From the NCBI RefSeq assembly GCF_947493735.1, contig NZ_CANLSL010000003.1, forward strand, positions 1 through 64,000: DNA of 64,000 bases. Reading direction: 5' to 3'. Source of the DNA: an uncultured Acinetobacter sp. (lineage in GTDB: Bacteria > Pseudomonadota > Gammaproteobacteria > Pseudomonadales > Moraxellaceae). The notes beneath the pieces were generated by a model. That model was not told the origin of the DNA and searched no databases. It saw only the letters and a list, made by a program, of their open reading frames with translations. The translations under genes and the position numbers were made by a program. Numbering within the stretch: position 1 is the stretch's first letter; every line of letters begins with the position of its first letter. Positions 56,018 to 64,000 of this stretch are shown piece by piece.

Positions 56018-56617
56018 ATGTCTAAACTCAAAGTCGTACTGATCGACGATCATCCAGACCGAGCAGAATATGTCGCCAAAACACTAGAACAACAATCGTT
56101 TGAAGTGGTTGGTTGCTTTCTCTCCTCCCAAACCAGTTTACTCAATCTGGAGTCACTGGATGCAGACGTGATTTTGCTCGATATGGATCACCCACATCGT
56201 GATGTCGTAGAAAGTTGCGTGATGAACTCCAACTTACCGATTGTTTTATTTACCAAAAACACTGACCGTCAAACGATTCATAGTGCGATTGATGCAGGTG
56301 TCACAGCATATATTGTTGATGGTATTGATAATGAGCGCTTACATGCGATCTTAGATATTGCGATTGAACAATATAAGCATCATCAAAAACTGCTCAAGGA
56401 TCTAAATGATGCAAAAAGCAAACTTGCCGATCGCAAAGATATTGATCGTGCGAAGGCTCTACTCATGCAACTACACCATATTGATGAAGAAGATGCGTAT
56501 AAACGCTTACGCAAACATGCCATGAGCCATCGTATTACTTTGGGCGAGGCGGCACGGCATTTTTATGAAGCATTATCATTGATCAATCACACCGATCAGG
56601 AGCCACCATGTCAGTAA
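56018..56617 (+). CDS. nasT: Nitrate regulatory antiterminator NasT
   Basis: 199 aa in two parts: a receiver-type domain (residues 1-125; acidic pocket DDHPD, phospho-acceptor-type Asp55 in LLDMDHPH) and a C-terminal ANTAR RNA-binding domain (about 138-190; ADRKDIDRAKALLMQ, HIDEEDAYKRLRKHAM and ITLGEAAR). In Azotobacter, Pseudomonas and Acinetobacter relatives, NasT binds two hairpins in the nas/nir leader and stops early termination; NasS holds it inactive until nitrate or nitrite binds. Its own leader is now separated from a sigma-54 promoter by the MITE. Its last ten bases overlap nasS. Confidence 0.93.
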   Translation: MSKLKVVLIDDHPDRAEYVAKTLEQQSFEVVGCFLSSQTSLLNLESLDADVILLDMDHPHRDVVESCVMNSNLPIVLFTKNTDRQTIHSAIDAGVTAYIVDGIDNERLHAILDIAIEQYKHHQKLLKDLNDAKSKLADRKDIDRAKALLMQLHHIDEEDAYKRLRKHAMSHRITLGEAARHFYEALSLINHTDQEPPCQ

Positions 56618-57660
56618 CTCAATTTGAATCAGAAAAAAATACGACTGACATGTTAAAGATCGGCTATCTACCGCTCGTCGATAGCATCGCACTACTTTGG
56701 GCGCAGCATCAGGGTTATTTTTCTGCGGAAAATCTAAGCGTTGAATTGGTGCAAGAAACCTCTTGGGCGACCTTGCGAGATCGTTTGGCATTTGGCATGT
56801 TGCAAGCTGCGCATTGTCTATCACCTATCGTCGCCAGCGCATGTAGTACCGCAGATGATATTGGCATTCCGATGCGCACCGCTTTAGTGCTGTCGCATAA
56901 CACGGCAAAAATTAGCCTAAAACGTGAACTGTATGATGAATTAGCCATTCAAGCGAATGATTTACCGCATCAAAGTGCAGCGAAATTTGTCGCTAAATCC
57001 AGTGAAATGACGCATAAATTAGCACAAGTTTTCCCTGCATCATTGCATCACTTTACTTTGCGAGAATGGCTACGCCTTGCAGATCAAGACTTTGCCCATC
57101 AATGTAAACTTGCCACTTTGCCACCGCATTATATGCTTGATGCCATTGATCAAGGTATGATTGATGGTTGTTGTGTCGGTGAGCCGTGGAATAGTGTCGG
57201 CGCAACCAAGCAAATTTCCAAAGTCGTGTGCCGTTCACAAGATGTGATTCCGAGTATCGCCGATAAAGTGCTTGCAGTGACCAGTGAATGGGCAACGCAA
57301 CATATCGAATCGCATCAAGCAATGATTCGTGCCTTAATGAAAGCACAACGAGATTTGGCTCAGCCTGAAAATAGTGCAATAGCCTATCAACTGCTACAAC
57401 AGTTTGGCATTATCGACCCTGCTTTTGATTTAGCGCTTGATCCTGTCTTTGGTTCAGCAACACTACAACAAGATGTTGAAGCATTAATTCTGCAAATCCA
57501 TCAGCAGAATATGCAACCCAAAGCCACAGATTTTGATTGGATATTGTCACAGCTCAAGGCATGGATACATGCAGATTTAGACAGTTCCAAATTTCAGGAT
57601 TATAGTTTGCAGTGTATTGATTTGGCATGTTATCAAGAGGTGTTGAGTAGTTTAAATTAG
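56608..57660 (+). CDS. nasS: Nitrate/nitrite sensor NasS
   Basis: 350-aa cytoplasmic member of the NrtA/CmpA periplasmic-binding-protein fold. Family motifs: LKIGYLPLVDSIALLWAQHQGYF, FGMLQAAHCLSPIVAS, MIDGCCVGEPWNSVG and HFTLREWL. No signal peptide, as expected for NasS, which binds nitrate or nitrite in the cytoplasm and releases NasT. Overlap with nasT gives translational coupling; nasTS is one operon. Confidence 0.93.
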   Translation: MSVTQFESEKNTTDMLKIGYLPLVDSIALLWAQHQGYFSAENLSVELVQETSWATLRDRLAFGMLQAAHCLSPIVASACSTADDIGIPMRTALVLSHNTAKISLKRELYDELAIQANDLPHQSAAKFVAKSSEMTHKLAQVFPASLHHFTLREWLRLADQDFAHQCKLATLPPHYMLDAIDQGMIDGCCVGEPWNSVGATKQISKVVCRSQDVIPSIADKVLAVTSEWATQHIESHQAMIRALMKAQRDLAQPENSAIAYQLLQQFGIIDPAFDLALDPVFGSATLQQDVEALILQIHQQNMQPKATDFDWILSQLKAWIHADLDSSKFQDYSLQCIDLACYQEVLSSLN

Positions 57661-58116
57661 GTCTGTTCATTTTCTAAATTCAGCCTAAGTTCGATGAAGT
57701 TTGTATTGTACATAGTCGAAAAGGAAAAACATTTTAGGCAAGGTCTTGCGGTGTATACTTATATTTCTGGATTAACCTTCGGTTCGACTCACTTTTCTTT
57801 CGGGAAAAGTAAGCAAAACCATTTGTCAGCCGCAAACTCGGTCATACTCTAAAATTTATCCTATACCTTGAAAAACGTCATTTTGCTAAAGTTGTTCTGC
57901 CCTCGAACAATGCGACTGACGCTCCCACGAATCAGATAATTTTTACTCATCTTATGTCGAACTGAGGTTAAATTTCATAAAAATATGTTTAAAAATTATT
58001 GAGATGACATAGCTGTCTTCCATCATCTTTTTTGGGTAAGATGTCTATCTTTGTAAAATACTCATTTTATAAATATGACGGTATTAAACTGTATTCATAA
58101 AAACGGATAGATAACA
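57661..58116. other. Intergenic region between nasS and the monooxygenase gene
   Basis: 456 bp. It holds a long imperfect palindromic repeat (57772-57971) and, from 57980 to 58116, AT-rich sequence that should include the monooxygenase promoter. No other gene is seen. Confidence 0.5.
57772..57971. repeat. Interspersed repeat with inverted ends, about 200 bp
   Basis: The ends TTAACCTTCGGTTCGAC and GTCGAACTGAGGTTAA are imperfect inverted repeats. Near the left end ACTTTTC/GAAAAGT forms a stem around TTTCGG. No coding frame. It is a different element from those at 19758 and 55716, but of the same general class: a short, non-coding, foldable intergenic repeat. Confidence 0.55.
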
Positions 58117-59376
58117 ATGAAAGTTGCCATTATCGGGGCAGGAACAGCAGGATTAGCATTGGCAAAAATGTTGATTCATCAAGATATCGAAGTCACTCTA
58201 TTTGAACAAGCACCGACCCTCGATCCCGTTGGTGCAGGTCTATTACTCCAACCCTCTGGACTTGCGGTATTGGCTCATCTCGGTATTTTGGAAGCAACAC
58301 AGAAGCTCGGTGCTGAAGTCACTGGCTTAACAGGTCAATTGCCAAATCAACAGCTAATTGTCGATAGCCATTATACCCAAGCCGATTCAAGATTTTTTGG
58401 CATTGGTATCCACCGTGCCACTTTATGCCATGTACTAACGCAAAGTTTAGCGAATGAACGCCAACTCACTTGGCGATTTCAACATGAAATCACACATCTC
58501 GAAGACACAGGCTCACAGGTCATCGTAAAAGGTCATTGCAAAGATCAGCCTTTTGATGAGGCTTTTGACGCAACCATTATCGCCAATGGTGCACGTAGCC
58601 GTTTGCGCCCTGCACAGTGGGTCAAGCTAGACAAACCTTATCCGTGGGGTGCAGCGTGGACGATCGTGCCTGACTGTGTATATGGCGATCCAAAAATTTT
58701 GCACCAATTCTATGACAGTACTTCGACGATGATGGGAGTTCTACCCACTGGAAGCTTGCCCTCTGATCCGCAAAGGCGATTATCAAGTATCTTTTGGAGC
58801 TTACCGACAGGTCAGTTCGATACATTTGCACAAGCACCTTACACAGCATGGTTAGCTAAAATTCAAAGCCGTTGGTCAGACCTTGCAACGTGTTTAGAAG
58901 CCGTATTTAAAGACAATCAACCGCAATGGTTGAATGCCCAATACCGTGATGTTGTTATGTCGAAATATGGTCAAGGTCGTATCGGTGTCATTGGTGATGC
59001 CGCACATGCGATGAGTCCTCAACTTGGGCAAGGTGCGAACATGGCGTTACTGGATGCGTGGGCTTTAGCGCAGAGTTTCAGCAAAGCAAAAACAGCAAAA
59101 GATATGGAGTGGCACGTTGTTTGGCAACATTACCACGAACTCAGACACTCCTCGATCAACATGTATCAACTGATGAGCCGACTACTCACACCACTATATC
59201 AATCAGATCTATGGTGGGCAGGCAGTTTACGAAATATTATGTTTTCTTGGATGAATCAGATCCCTTACTTTCAAAAGCAAATGGCTTTTACGGTATCTGG
59301 ATTAAAAACAGGTGCATTTGGTCAGATGAGCTATGATGAGATTGCAAAGCCGATGCAGTCTTTCACTATAGATTAA
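58117..59376 (+). CDS. FAD-dependent monooxygenase (PHBH fold)
   Basis: 419 aa. FAD Rossmann motif AIIGAGTAGLALAKML (4-19), DG-type region in TIIANGARSRLRP and the GDAAHAMSPQLGQGANMALLDAWAL motif that binds the FAD ribityl chain. Class A aromatic-ring hydroxylases and related oxidoreductases share this fold; no substrate is evident. It lies between nasTS and the moaA-mobA-nasA block, convergent with moaA, and may serve nitrate regulation or be unrelated. Confidence 0.87.
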   Translation: MKVAIIGAGTAGLALAKMLIHQDIEVTLFEQAPTLDPVGAGLLLQPSGLAVLAHLGILEATQKLGAEVTGLTGQLPNQQLIVDSHYTQADSRFFGIGIHRATLCHVLTQSLANERQLTWRFQHEITHLEDTGSQVIVKGHCKDQPFDEAFDATIIANGARSRLRPAQWVKLDKPYPWGAAWTIVPDCVYGDPKILHQFYDSTSTMMGVLPTGSLPSDPQRRLSSIFWSLPTGQFDTFAQAPYTAWLAKIQSRWSDLATCLEAVFKDNQPQWLNAQYRDVVMSKYGQGRIGVIGDAAHAMSPQLGQGANMALLDAWALAQSFSKAKTAKDMEWHVVWQHYHELRHSSINMYQLMSRLLTPLYQSDLWWAGSLRNIMFSWMNQIPYFQKQMAFTVSGLKTGAFGQMSYDEIAKPMQSFTID

Positions 59377-60467
59377 CCGCCTATCGCATGCATACTAATT
59401 TTGCGTAATGGCGCACGCTGTTTACTGACATAGCCTGCATCTTTGTACCACACCACGGTTTTAATCGTTTCGATAATTTCTGCACGCAACTTATCATATT
59501 TATTCTTTTGATATTGCTCTAATTTATCTTTAAAACTTAAACCTTGATCGCTAAACAAACAGGTAAATAACTCGCCTGTGGCAGTCAATCGCAAGCGATC
59601 ACACTGCTGGCAAAATGGATTAGAAATCGTCGAGATAATCCCAATTCTATAGGTTTGTTTTGAAAAATTTTCTTTAACCACATTATTTAAATTCTGAATT
59701 GCAAATTGTCGTGCAGGTTCATGATCTTGGGCGATTGTGGTGATATGAAACTCTTTTTCCAGTGTGCTCAAAATGTCTTGCTCACTGACCACCCAATCTT
59801 TTTGCCACAGCGCATCGCCATCGAGTGGCATATATTCAATAAAACGTACGCTAATCTTCTGCGCCATTCCCCATTTGACTAAAGGAATGATTTGATCATC
59901 ATTGATACCACGCATCAGCACGCTATTGATTTTGATTTTTAAACCGACCGCTTGTGCAGCTGCAATGCCTTGTAAAACTGGTTGTAAAGATTTTTTAGTG
60001 AGTTGTTGAAATTGCGTGGCATCTAAACTGTCCAAACTAATATTCAGATCATCCAAGCCTGCCAGTTTTAAATCCTGTGCATATTTGGCGAGATAATGTG
60101 CATTGGTAGTCATCGAGATACGCTTTAAGCCTTTGGCACGCAAGCGATTTAGATCATTAATAAAATGCACCACGCCTTGACGCATTAAGGGCTCGCCACC
60201 TGTAATACGAATACTTTCAATACCCTGCTCAACCATCAATTCACAAAAGGTATACAGCGCTTCAAAAGAAAGAATATCCTTCTTCGCCAACCATTCGGGA
60301 TGTTCAGGCATACAATACTGACATTTAAAATTACAACGATCGGTCACTGAAATACGCAATTTTCGTTTTTCACGACCAAATTGATCCACCAAGTTTGCAT
60401 TGTTGCTCACTCGTCGCATTGGCGATTGATCATGTGTAGACATGATCTGTGTTTGCAAGTCAGTCAA
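59373..60467 (-). CDS. moaA: GTP 3',8-cyclase MoaA
   Basis: Radical-SAM enzyme for the first step of molybdenum-cofactor synthesis. 364 aa. N-terminal cluster Cys45, Cys49, Cys52 in CNFKCQYC; TGGEPLMRQ; the second, C-terminal cluster in CQQCDRLRLTATGELFTC; and the essential C-terminal Gly-Gly (HAIGG). A long N-terminal extension precedes residue 38; starts at Met9 or Met17 are possible. 65 bp downstream of mobA. Confidence 0.95.
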   Translation of the reverse strand: MTDLQTQIMSTHDQSPMRRVSNNANLVDQFGREKRKLRISVTDRCNFKCQYCMPEHPEWLAKKDILSFEALYTFCELMVEQGIESIRITGGEPLMRQGVVHFINDLNRLRAKGLKRISMTTNAHYLAKYAQDLKLAGLDDLNISLDSLDATQFQQLTKKSLQPVLQGIAAAQAVGLKIKINSVLMRGINDDQIIPLVKWGMAQKISVRFIEYMPLDGDALWQKDWVVSEQDILSTLEKEFHITTIAQDHEPARQFAIQNLNNVVKENFSKQTYRIGIISTISNPFCQQCDRLRLTATGELFTCLFSDQGLSFKDKLEQYQKNKYDKLRAEIIETIKTVVWYKDAGYVSKQRAPLRKISMHAIGG

Positions 60468-60532
60468 CGCTTTTACTCATATTCTCAAAGAAAGAAACGC
60501 ATCGGTTCAGCACACTTTGACTTAAAAATTGG

Positions 60533-61255
60533 CTACGGAATCCTCATGTTTAATTCAGCCCACGCATTAATACTATGTGGTTGCGCACTGTCATTCGTTA
60601 ATTTTAACACAGAAAATTTAAGCGATATAAACAGTCGGAATAAGCTACGTTGATCTTGCGCCAAGCTTTGCGCAAGGTGCTCACTAACAGAACGGTGCAT
60701 TAAACAAAATGGATAGAGGGCCTGCCCATCAATTTCTGCATAACAGAGTTGACTTTGATCTTTCGCAATTTGCTCAGCGAACTGCTCAAGCAATTGATTT
60801 GGAATATAAAACAGATCGCATGGCACAAACAGTATCCAATCTCGTTGACTATACAGCCATGCGCTGTGCATCCCCATCATCGGACCTTGAAAGCCTTTTT
60901 CTAAATCAGAAAAAATCCCAAGCTGTGCATCTATGGCTTGATAAATTTCACTATCTCGGTGGCTATTGACCCACAGTTTTTGCACTTGCGGTTTAAGGTT
61001 TTCTCGAAGCCGATCGAGCTGACGATACTGCCCATCAAAGCATTGAAGCAGTTTATTACAACCGCCCATGCGTGTGGCTTGACCGCCTGCGAGAATCACG
61101 GCATCGGTATTGGCAATGATTTTTTTTGCAAAATCATTTTTTTTAACATCACTTTTTCCAATTTCATCCGGAACAAAATTGGTTGCAAGATCAGAAATTT
61201 GATTTTCATCAGATCGCTTGTGATCAATTGGCTTCGTTGGACAATTCACTTTCAC
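60533..61255 (-). CDS. mobA: Molybdenum cofactor guanylyltransferase MobA
   Basis: Attaches GMP to molybdopterin to make the guanine-dinucleotide cofactor used by NasA. 240 aa. Core: AVILAGGQATRMGG (52-65) with the G-rich nucleotide motif, GPMMGMHSA and FVPCDLFYI. About 50 residues of non-conserved polar sequence precede the core; the frame overlaps nasA's end by 32 bp, so the start may lie closer to the core, but no better ATG is evident. Confidence 0.9.
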   Translation of the reverse strand: MKVNCPTKPIDHKRSDENQISDLATNFVPDEIGKSDVKKNDFAKKIIANTDAVILAGGQATRMGGCNKLLQCFDGQYRQLDRLRENLKPQVQKLWVNSHRDSEIYQAIDAQLGIFSDLEKGFQGPMMGMHSAWLYSQRDWILFVPCDLFYIPNQLLEQFAEQIAKDQSQLCYAEIDGQALYPFCLMHRSVSEHLAQSLAQDQRSLFRLFISLKFSVLKLTNDSAQPHSINAWAELNMRIP

Positions 61256-64000
61256 GCTCCGACTGACATTGTTTAATCAAACCACGGATTTCAGGTAAGC
61301 ATGAACCACAGTTTCCACCTGCTTTTAGACACGCTGTGACTTGTTTTTCATTGGTGAGATTTTTGGTTTTAATGGTCTCAATAATGCGGTTTTTACCCAC
61401 TTTGAAGCAACTACATACCAATGCGCCTTCATTATTCGCCTGACCAATAGGCATCCCTGCAAGTAACGCACGACGATGCAAAGCACTCAGACGATGACGA
61501 CTAAACAAGCCTGCCAACCAATCCCGATCAGGTAAAAACTCACGAGGTGCAAGATAGAATGCCGCCATCAAGCGATCTTCACGCAGTACCACGATGTGCA
61601 ATGTGTCTGTATGCACATCCTCATACATCAACCATTCATCATTTTCGGCATCATATGGCAGTAAATCTTGCAGTTTATTGGCGACTTGTAGACTCTCGGT
61701 ACGATCGACGATTTCATAGCGAATTGCTTGTGCCGTTTGGATTTTCACCCACCACGTGAAAGCATCTTTATCCCATTGTTTTTCACTTGGTGCACTTGCC
61801 ATCCACTCTGGACGCACATACAGCACACCTTGCCAACGTCCATAAAATGGCTGAATCATCACTGGTGTATGCTTAAACTCAGGCTCACCCGAAATCGCAT
61901 CAACCGCAGGATTGACCACCGCACCGACACGTGCATCGGAAGCGACTTGATCATTCCAATGAATTGGCACAAAAATCTGACCACGGCGCACTTTGGTCGA
62001 GAACTGACCACGAACGATACAACGTCCCCATTCCGAGCGTACTTCGACCAAATCAAACTCTTTAATCCCGAACTTGAGCGCATCTTGTGGATGAATCTCA
62101 CAATAAGGCTCACTGCGGTGTGTAGAGAGATTGGCGGATAATCCTGTGCGTGACATGGTATGCCATTGATCACGAACACGACCTGTATTCAAAATCAGTG
62201 GATATTCAGCATTTGGTTTATTTTTTGGTTCAATATTTGGCGTGGCAATAAATTTTGCTTTGCTATCTGTATGACTAAAAATTCCATCGCCATAAATCCG
62301 TGGTGTACCTTGCTTGTCCGCATAGACAGGCCATTGAATCGGTTTCAGCGCATGATACTCGGCTTGAGTAATGTCAGTTAAACCTTGCAGATTGAAATAG
62401 CGAAATGCAGGCAAGCTGTCACGTTCCGAGGCAAAGCCATTGCCAACCGTTGAGAGCTTGGCATGTTCTAAGAAAATCTCATAATTCGAATTAAAATCAA
62501 AACCTTGCCAACCGAGTTTTTGTGCGACTTGGCTCACCGCCCACCAATCTGGCTTAATCGTTTCAGGCACAGCTAAGAAAGCATTCTGACGAGAGATACG
62601 ACGTTCAGAATTGGTCACTGTCCCGTCTTTTTCTCCCCATGCTTGCGCAGGAAGCAACACATCGGCAAAGTCTGTGGTATCAGTATCTTTACAGACATCT
62701 GACACCACCACAAATTCACATTTTTCCAAAGCACGTTTGACTTGATCACTATTCGGTAAGCTCACCACAGGGTTGGTCGCCATGATCCAAATTGCTTTGA
62801 TTTTACCTGCTTCGACTGCTTCGAACATATCTACAGCTTTTAAACCGACTTTTTGTGCGATATGCGGACTTTGCCAAAATTCTTGTACCAGTTGTTGGTG
62901 AGTGGGATTATCAATATCGAGATGCGCAGCCAGCATATTTGCTAGTCCACCGACTTCCCGTCCGCCCATGGCATTCGGCTGACCTGTCATGGAAAATGCG
63001 CCCATGCCTTCGCCTGTCACACGACCTGTAAGCAAGTGACAATTGATAATGCTATTGGCTTTATTTGTGCCTTGACTGGACTGATTCACGCCCATGGAGA
63101 ATAGCGTAATGGCTTTCTTGGTTTTGGCGAACAGTTGATAAAACTCAAGCAGTTTCTCAATGGCAATGCCTGTTTCCGAAGCGACAAAATCGAGGTCTTG
63201 CTCGGCTTGACTGACATCGAGCGCACGATCCAATTGTGTGGTATGTGCATCGATAAAGTCTTGATCGGCATAGCCTTGTTCATTGAGATATTGCAATAAA
63301 CCATTGAAAAGGCAAATATCTTGACCGATCAAAATTGGGAGATGTAAATCCGCTTGTTCACAGGTTGCAGTAAAGCGTGGGTCGATGACCACGACTTTCA
63401 GATTGGCATTTTCGGCTTTCGCCGCCATGATGCGCTGAAACAAAATCGGATGGCACCATGCGGTGTTAGAACCAACCAAAACGATCAATTCAGCTTGTTC
63501 AAAATCTTGATAATTGCCCGCAACGATATCTTCACCGAAAGCACGTTTATGTGCCGCCACCGCAGAAGACATGCAAAGTCTTGAATTGGTGTCGATATTA
63601 CCTGTGCCGAGATAGCCTTTGACAAATTTATTGACCACATAATAGTCTTCGGTTAAGAGCTGTCCCGATACATAGAACGCAACACTTTCACGTCCATATT
63701 GGTCGATACATTGACGAAATTTATCCGCAATCAAATCCGTGGCTTGATCCCAAGACGCTTGCTTACGCTCAGCTCCCCTTCCAAGTTGTGGCGCAATCAC
63801 ACGATGCGACATACCCACAGTATCAGCCAGATTACTGCCTTTGATACAGAGTTTTCCTCGATTGGCAGGATGCGACTCATCTCCGACCACTTGTAGCCCT
63901 TTGGCAGTTTGCTGTGCGGTGACACCACAACCTACGCCACAGTAAGGACAGGTCGAATGCACGACTTCATTGTTTGAAATCGTTGGGATGAGCTGTGCAA
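61224..64000 (-). CDS. nasA: Assimilatory nitrate reductase catalytic subunit, start beyond window
   Basis: Reduces nitrate to nitrite with a bis-MGD molybdenum centre. At least 925 codons are seen. N-terminal [4Fe-4S] motif STCPYCGVGCGV and KLCIKG; molybdopterin-domain stretches such as CMSSAVAAHKRAFGED and TGQPNAMGGREVGG; C-terminal BFD-type [2Fe-2S] domain with CSCFKVG and CGSCLPEI. The frame stays open upstream of a GTG at 63962 to the window edge (IPTISNNEVVHSTC), so the real start probably lies just past 64000. Its C-terminal end overlaps mobA by 32 bp; nasA-mobA-moaA is likely one operon. Confidence 0.93.
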   Translation of the reverse strand, partial: AQLIPTISNNEVVHSTCPYCGVGCGVTAQQTAKGLQVVGDESHPANRGKLCIKGSNLADTVGMSHRVIAPQLGRGAERKQASWDQATDLIADKFRQCIDQYGRESVAFYVSGQLLTEDYYVVNKFVKGYLGTGNIDTNSRLCMSSAVAAHKRAFGEDIVAGNYQDFEQAELIVLVGSNTAWCHPILFQRIMAAKAENANLKVVVIDPRFTATCEQADLHLPILIGQDICLFNGLLQYLNEQGYADQDFIDAHTTQLDRALDVSQAEQDLDFVASETGIAIEKLLEFYQLFAKTKKAITLFSMGVNQSSQGTNKANSIINCHLLTGRVTGEGMGAFSMTGQPNAMGGREVGGLANMLAAHLDIDNPTHQQLVQEFWQSPHIAQKVGLKAVDMFEAVEAGKIKAIWIMATNPVVSLPNSDQVKRALEKCEFVVVSDVCKDTDTTDFADVLLPAQAWGEKDGTVTNSERRISRQNAFLAVPETIKPDWWAVSQVAQKLGWQGFDFNSNYEIFLEHAKLSTVGNGFASERDSLPAFRYFNLQGLTDITQAEYHALKPIQWPVYADKQGTPRIYGDGIFSHTDSKAKFIATPNIEPKNKPNAEYPLILNTGRVRDQWHTMSRTGLSANLSTHRSEPYCEIHPQDALKFGIKEFDLVEVRSEWGRCIVRGQFSTKVRRGQIFVPIHWNDQVASDARVGAVVNPAVDAISGEPEFKHTPVMIQPFYGRWQGVLYVRPEWMASAPSEKQWDKDAFTWWVKIQTAQAIRYEIVDRTESLQVANKLQDLLPYDAENDEWLMYEDVHTDTLHIVVLREDRLMAAFYLAPREFLPDRDWLAGLFSRHRLSALHRRALLAGMPIGQANNEGALVCSCFKVGKNRIIETIKTKNLTNEKQVTACLKAGGNCGSCLPEIRGLIKQCQSERESELSNEAN

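Noticed and set aside
1..64000. tRNA, rRNA genes and CRISPR arrays
   Set aside because: No cloverleaf-like sequence with conserved T-loop, no rRNA-like stretch and no regularly spaced repeats with spacers were seen by eye; a tRNAscan run would settle it.

Overview
The window looks like chromosomal DNA from an Acinetobacter-type gammaproteobacterium (Moraxellaceae). Codon use is AT-rich and most genes are Acinetobacter-like: an aspartate transcarbamoylase with an inactive dihydroorotase partner, aroQ-accB-accC, tusDCBE, secB next to coaBC, panB/panC/folK/pcnB, and nasT-nasS near a ferredoxin-type nitrate reductase. It carries one IS30-family element of exactly 1087 bp whose transposase resembles that of ISAba125. 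These assignments come from recognising protein motifs by eye; no database search was possible.

Layout. 1-5460 is an accessory island: the end of an IS21-family element (istA, cut by the window edge), an AlpA-like regulator, a hairpin-dense 263-bp stretch leading into a 46-codon ORF, a lipoprotein, a DUF805 membrane protein, a split zinc-ribbon protein and a 391-aa protein I do not recognise. 5548-28543 is core: pyrC'-pyrB, fumC, an epimerase, tusDCBE, aroQ-accBC, an amidase, rsmJ, uppP, tsaB, a gamma-carbonic anhydrase, two Nudix hydrolases, ispA, yjdM, fabI, a Bax1-type protein, orn, rsgA, a rhodanese, grxC and secB. 28600-31047 is a small accessory pocket where an HNH-endonuclease gene has been broken by the IS30 element. 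31062-54507 is mostly core: coaBC, radC, a bestrophin, a metabolic cluster (DSD1-like PLP enzyme, lactone-oxidase-like flavoprotein, neutral-ceramidase-like protein, RidA), an acyl-CoA synthetase remnant, darP, HPr, rapZ, panC, panB, folK, pcnB, a ComEA-like protein, mazG, a methyltransferase, fumA, clpX, clpP and a DUF475 protein. From 54611 there is an Lrp regulator and then a nitrate-assimilation region: nasT-nasS on the plus strand, a flavin monooxygenase, and moaA, mobA and nasA on the minus strand.

How genes work together. NasS and NasT form the nitrate sensor and RNA-binding antiterminator, MoaA and MobA help make the molybdenum cofactor, and NasA uses it to reduce nitrate. PyrB and the non-catalytic PyrC' probably form one ATCase complex. 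AccB and AccC are two subunits of acetyl-CoA carboxylase; AroQ lies just upstream. RapZ, HPr and DarP form a tight block.

The most interesting non-gene structures are the nested hairpin array at 1677-1939, a 266-bp MITE-like element sitting between a good sigma-54-type promoter and nasT, two further long-hairpin repeats (19758-19915 and 57772-57971), and a 13-bp tandem repeat spanning a stop codon and the next gene's upstream region (36759-36810). No rRNA, tRNA or CRISPR array was seen.
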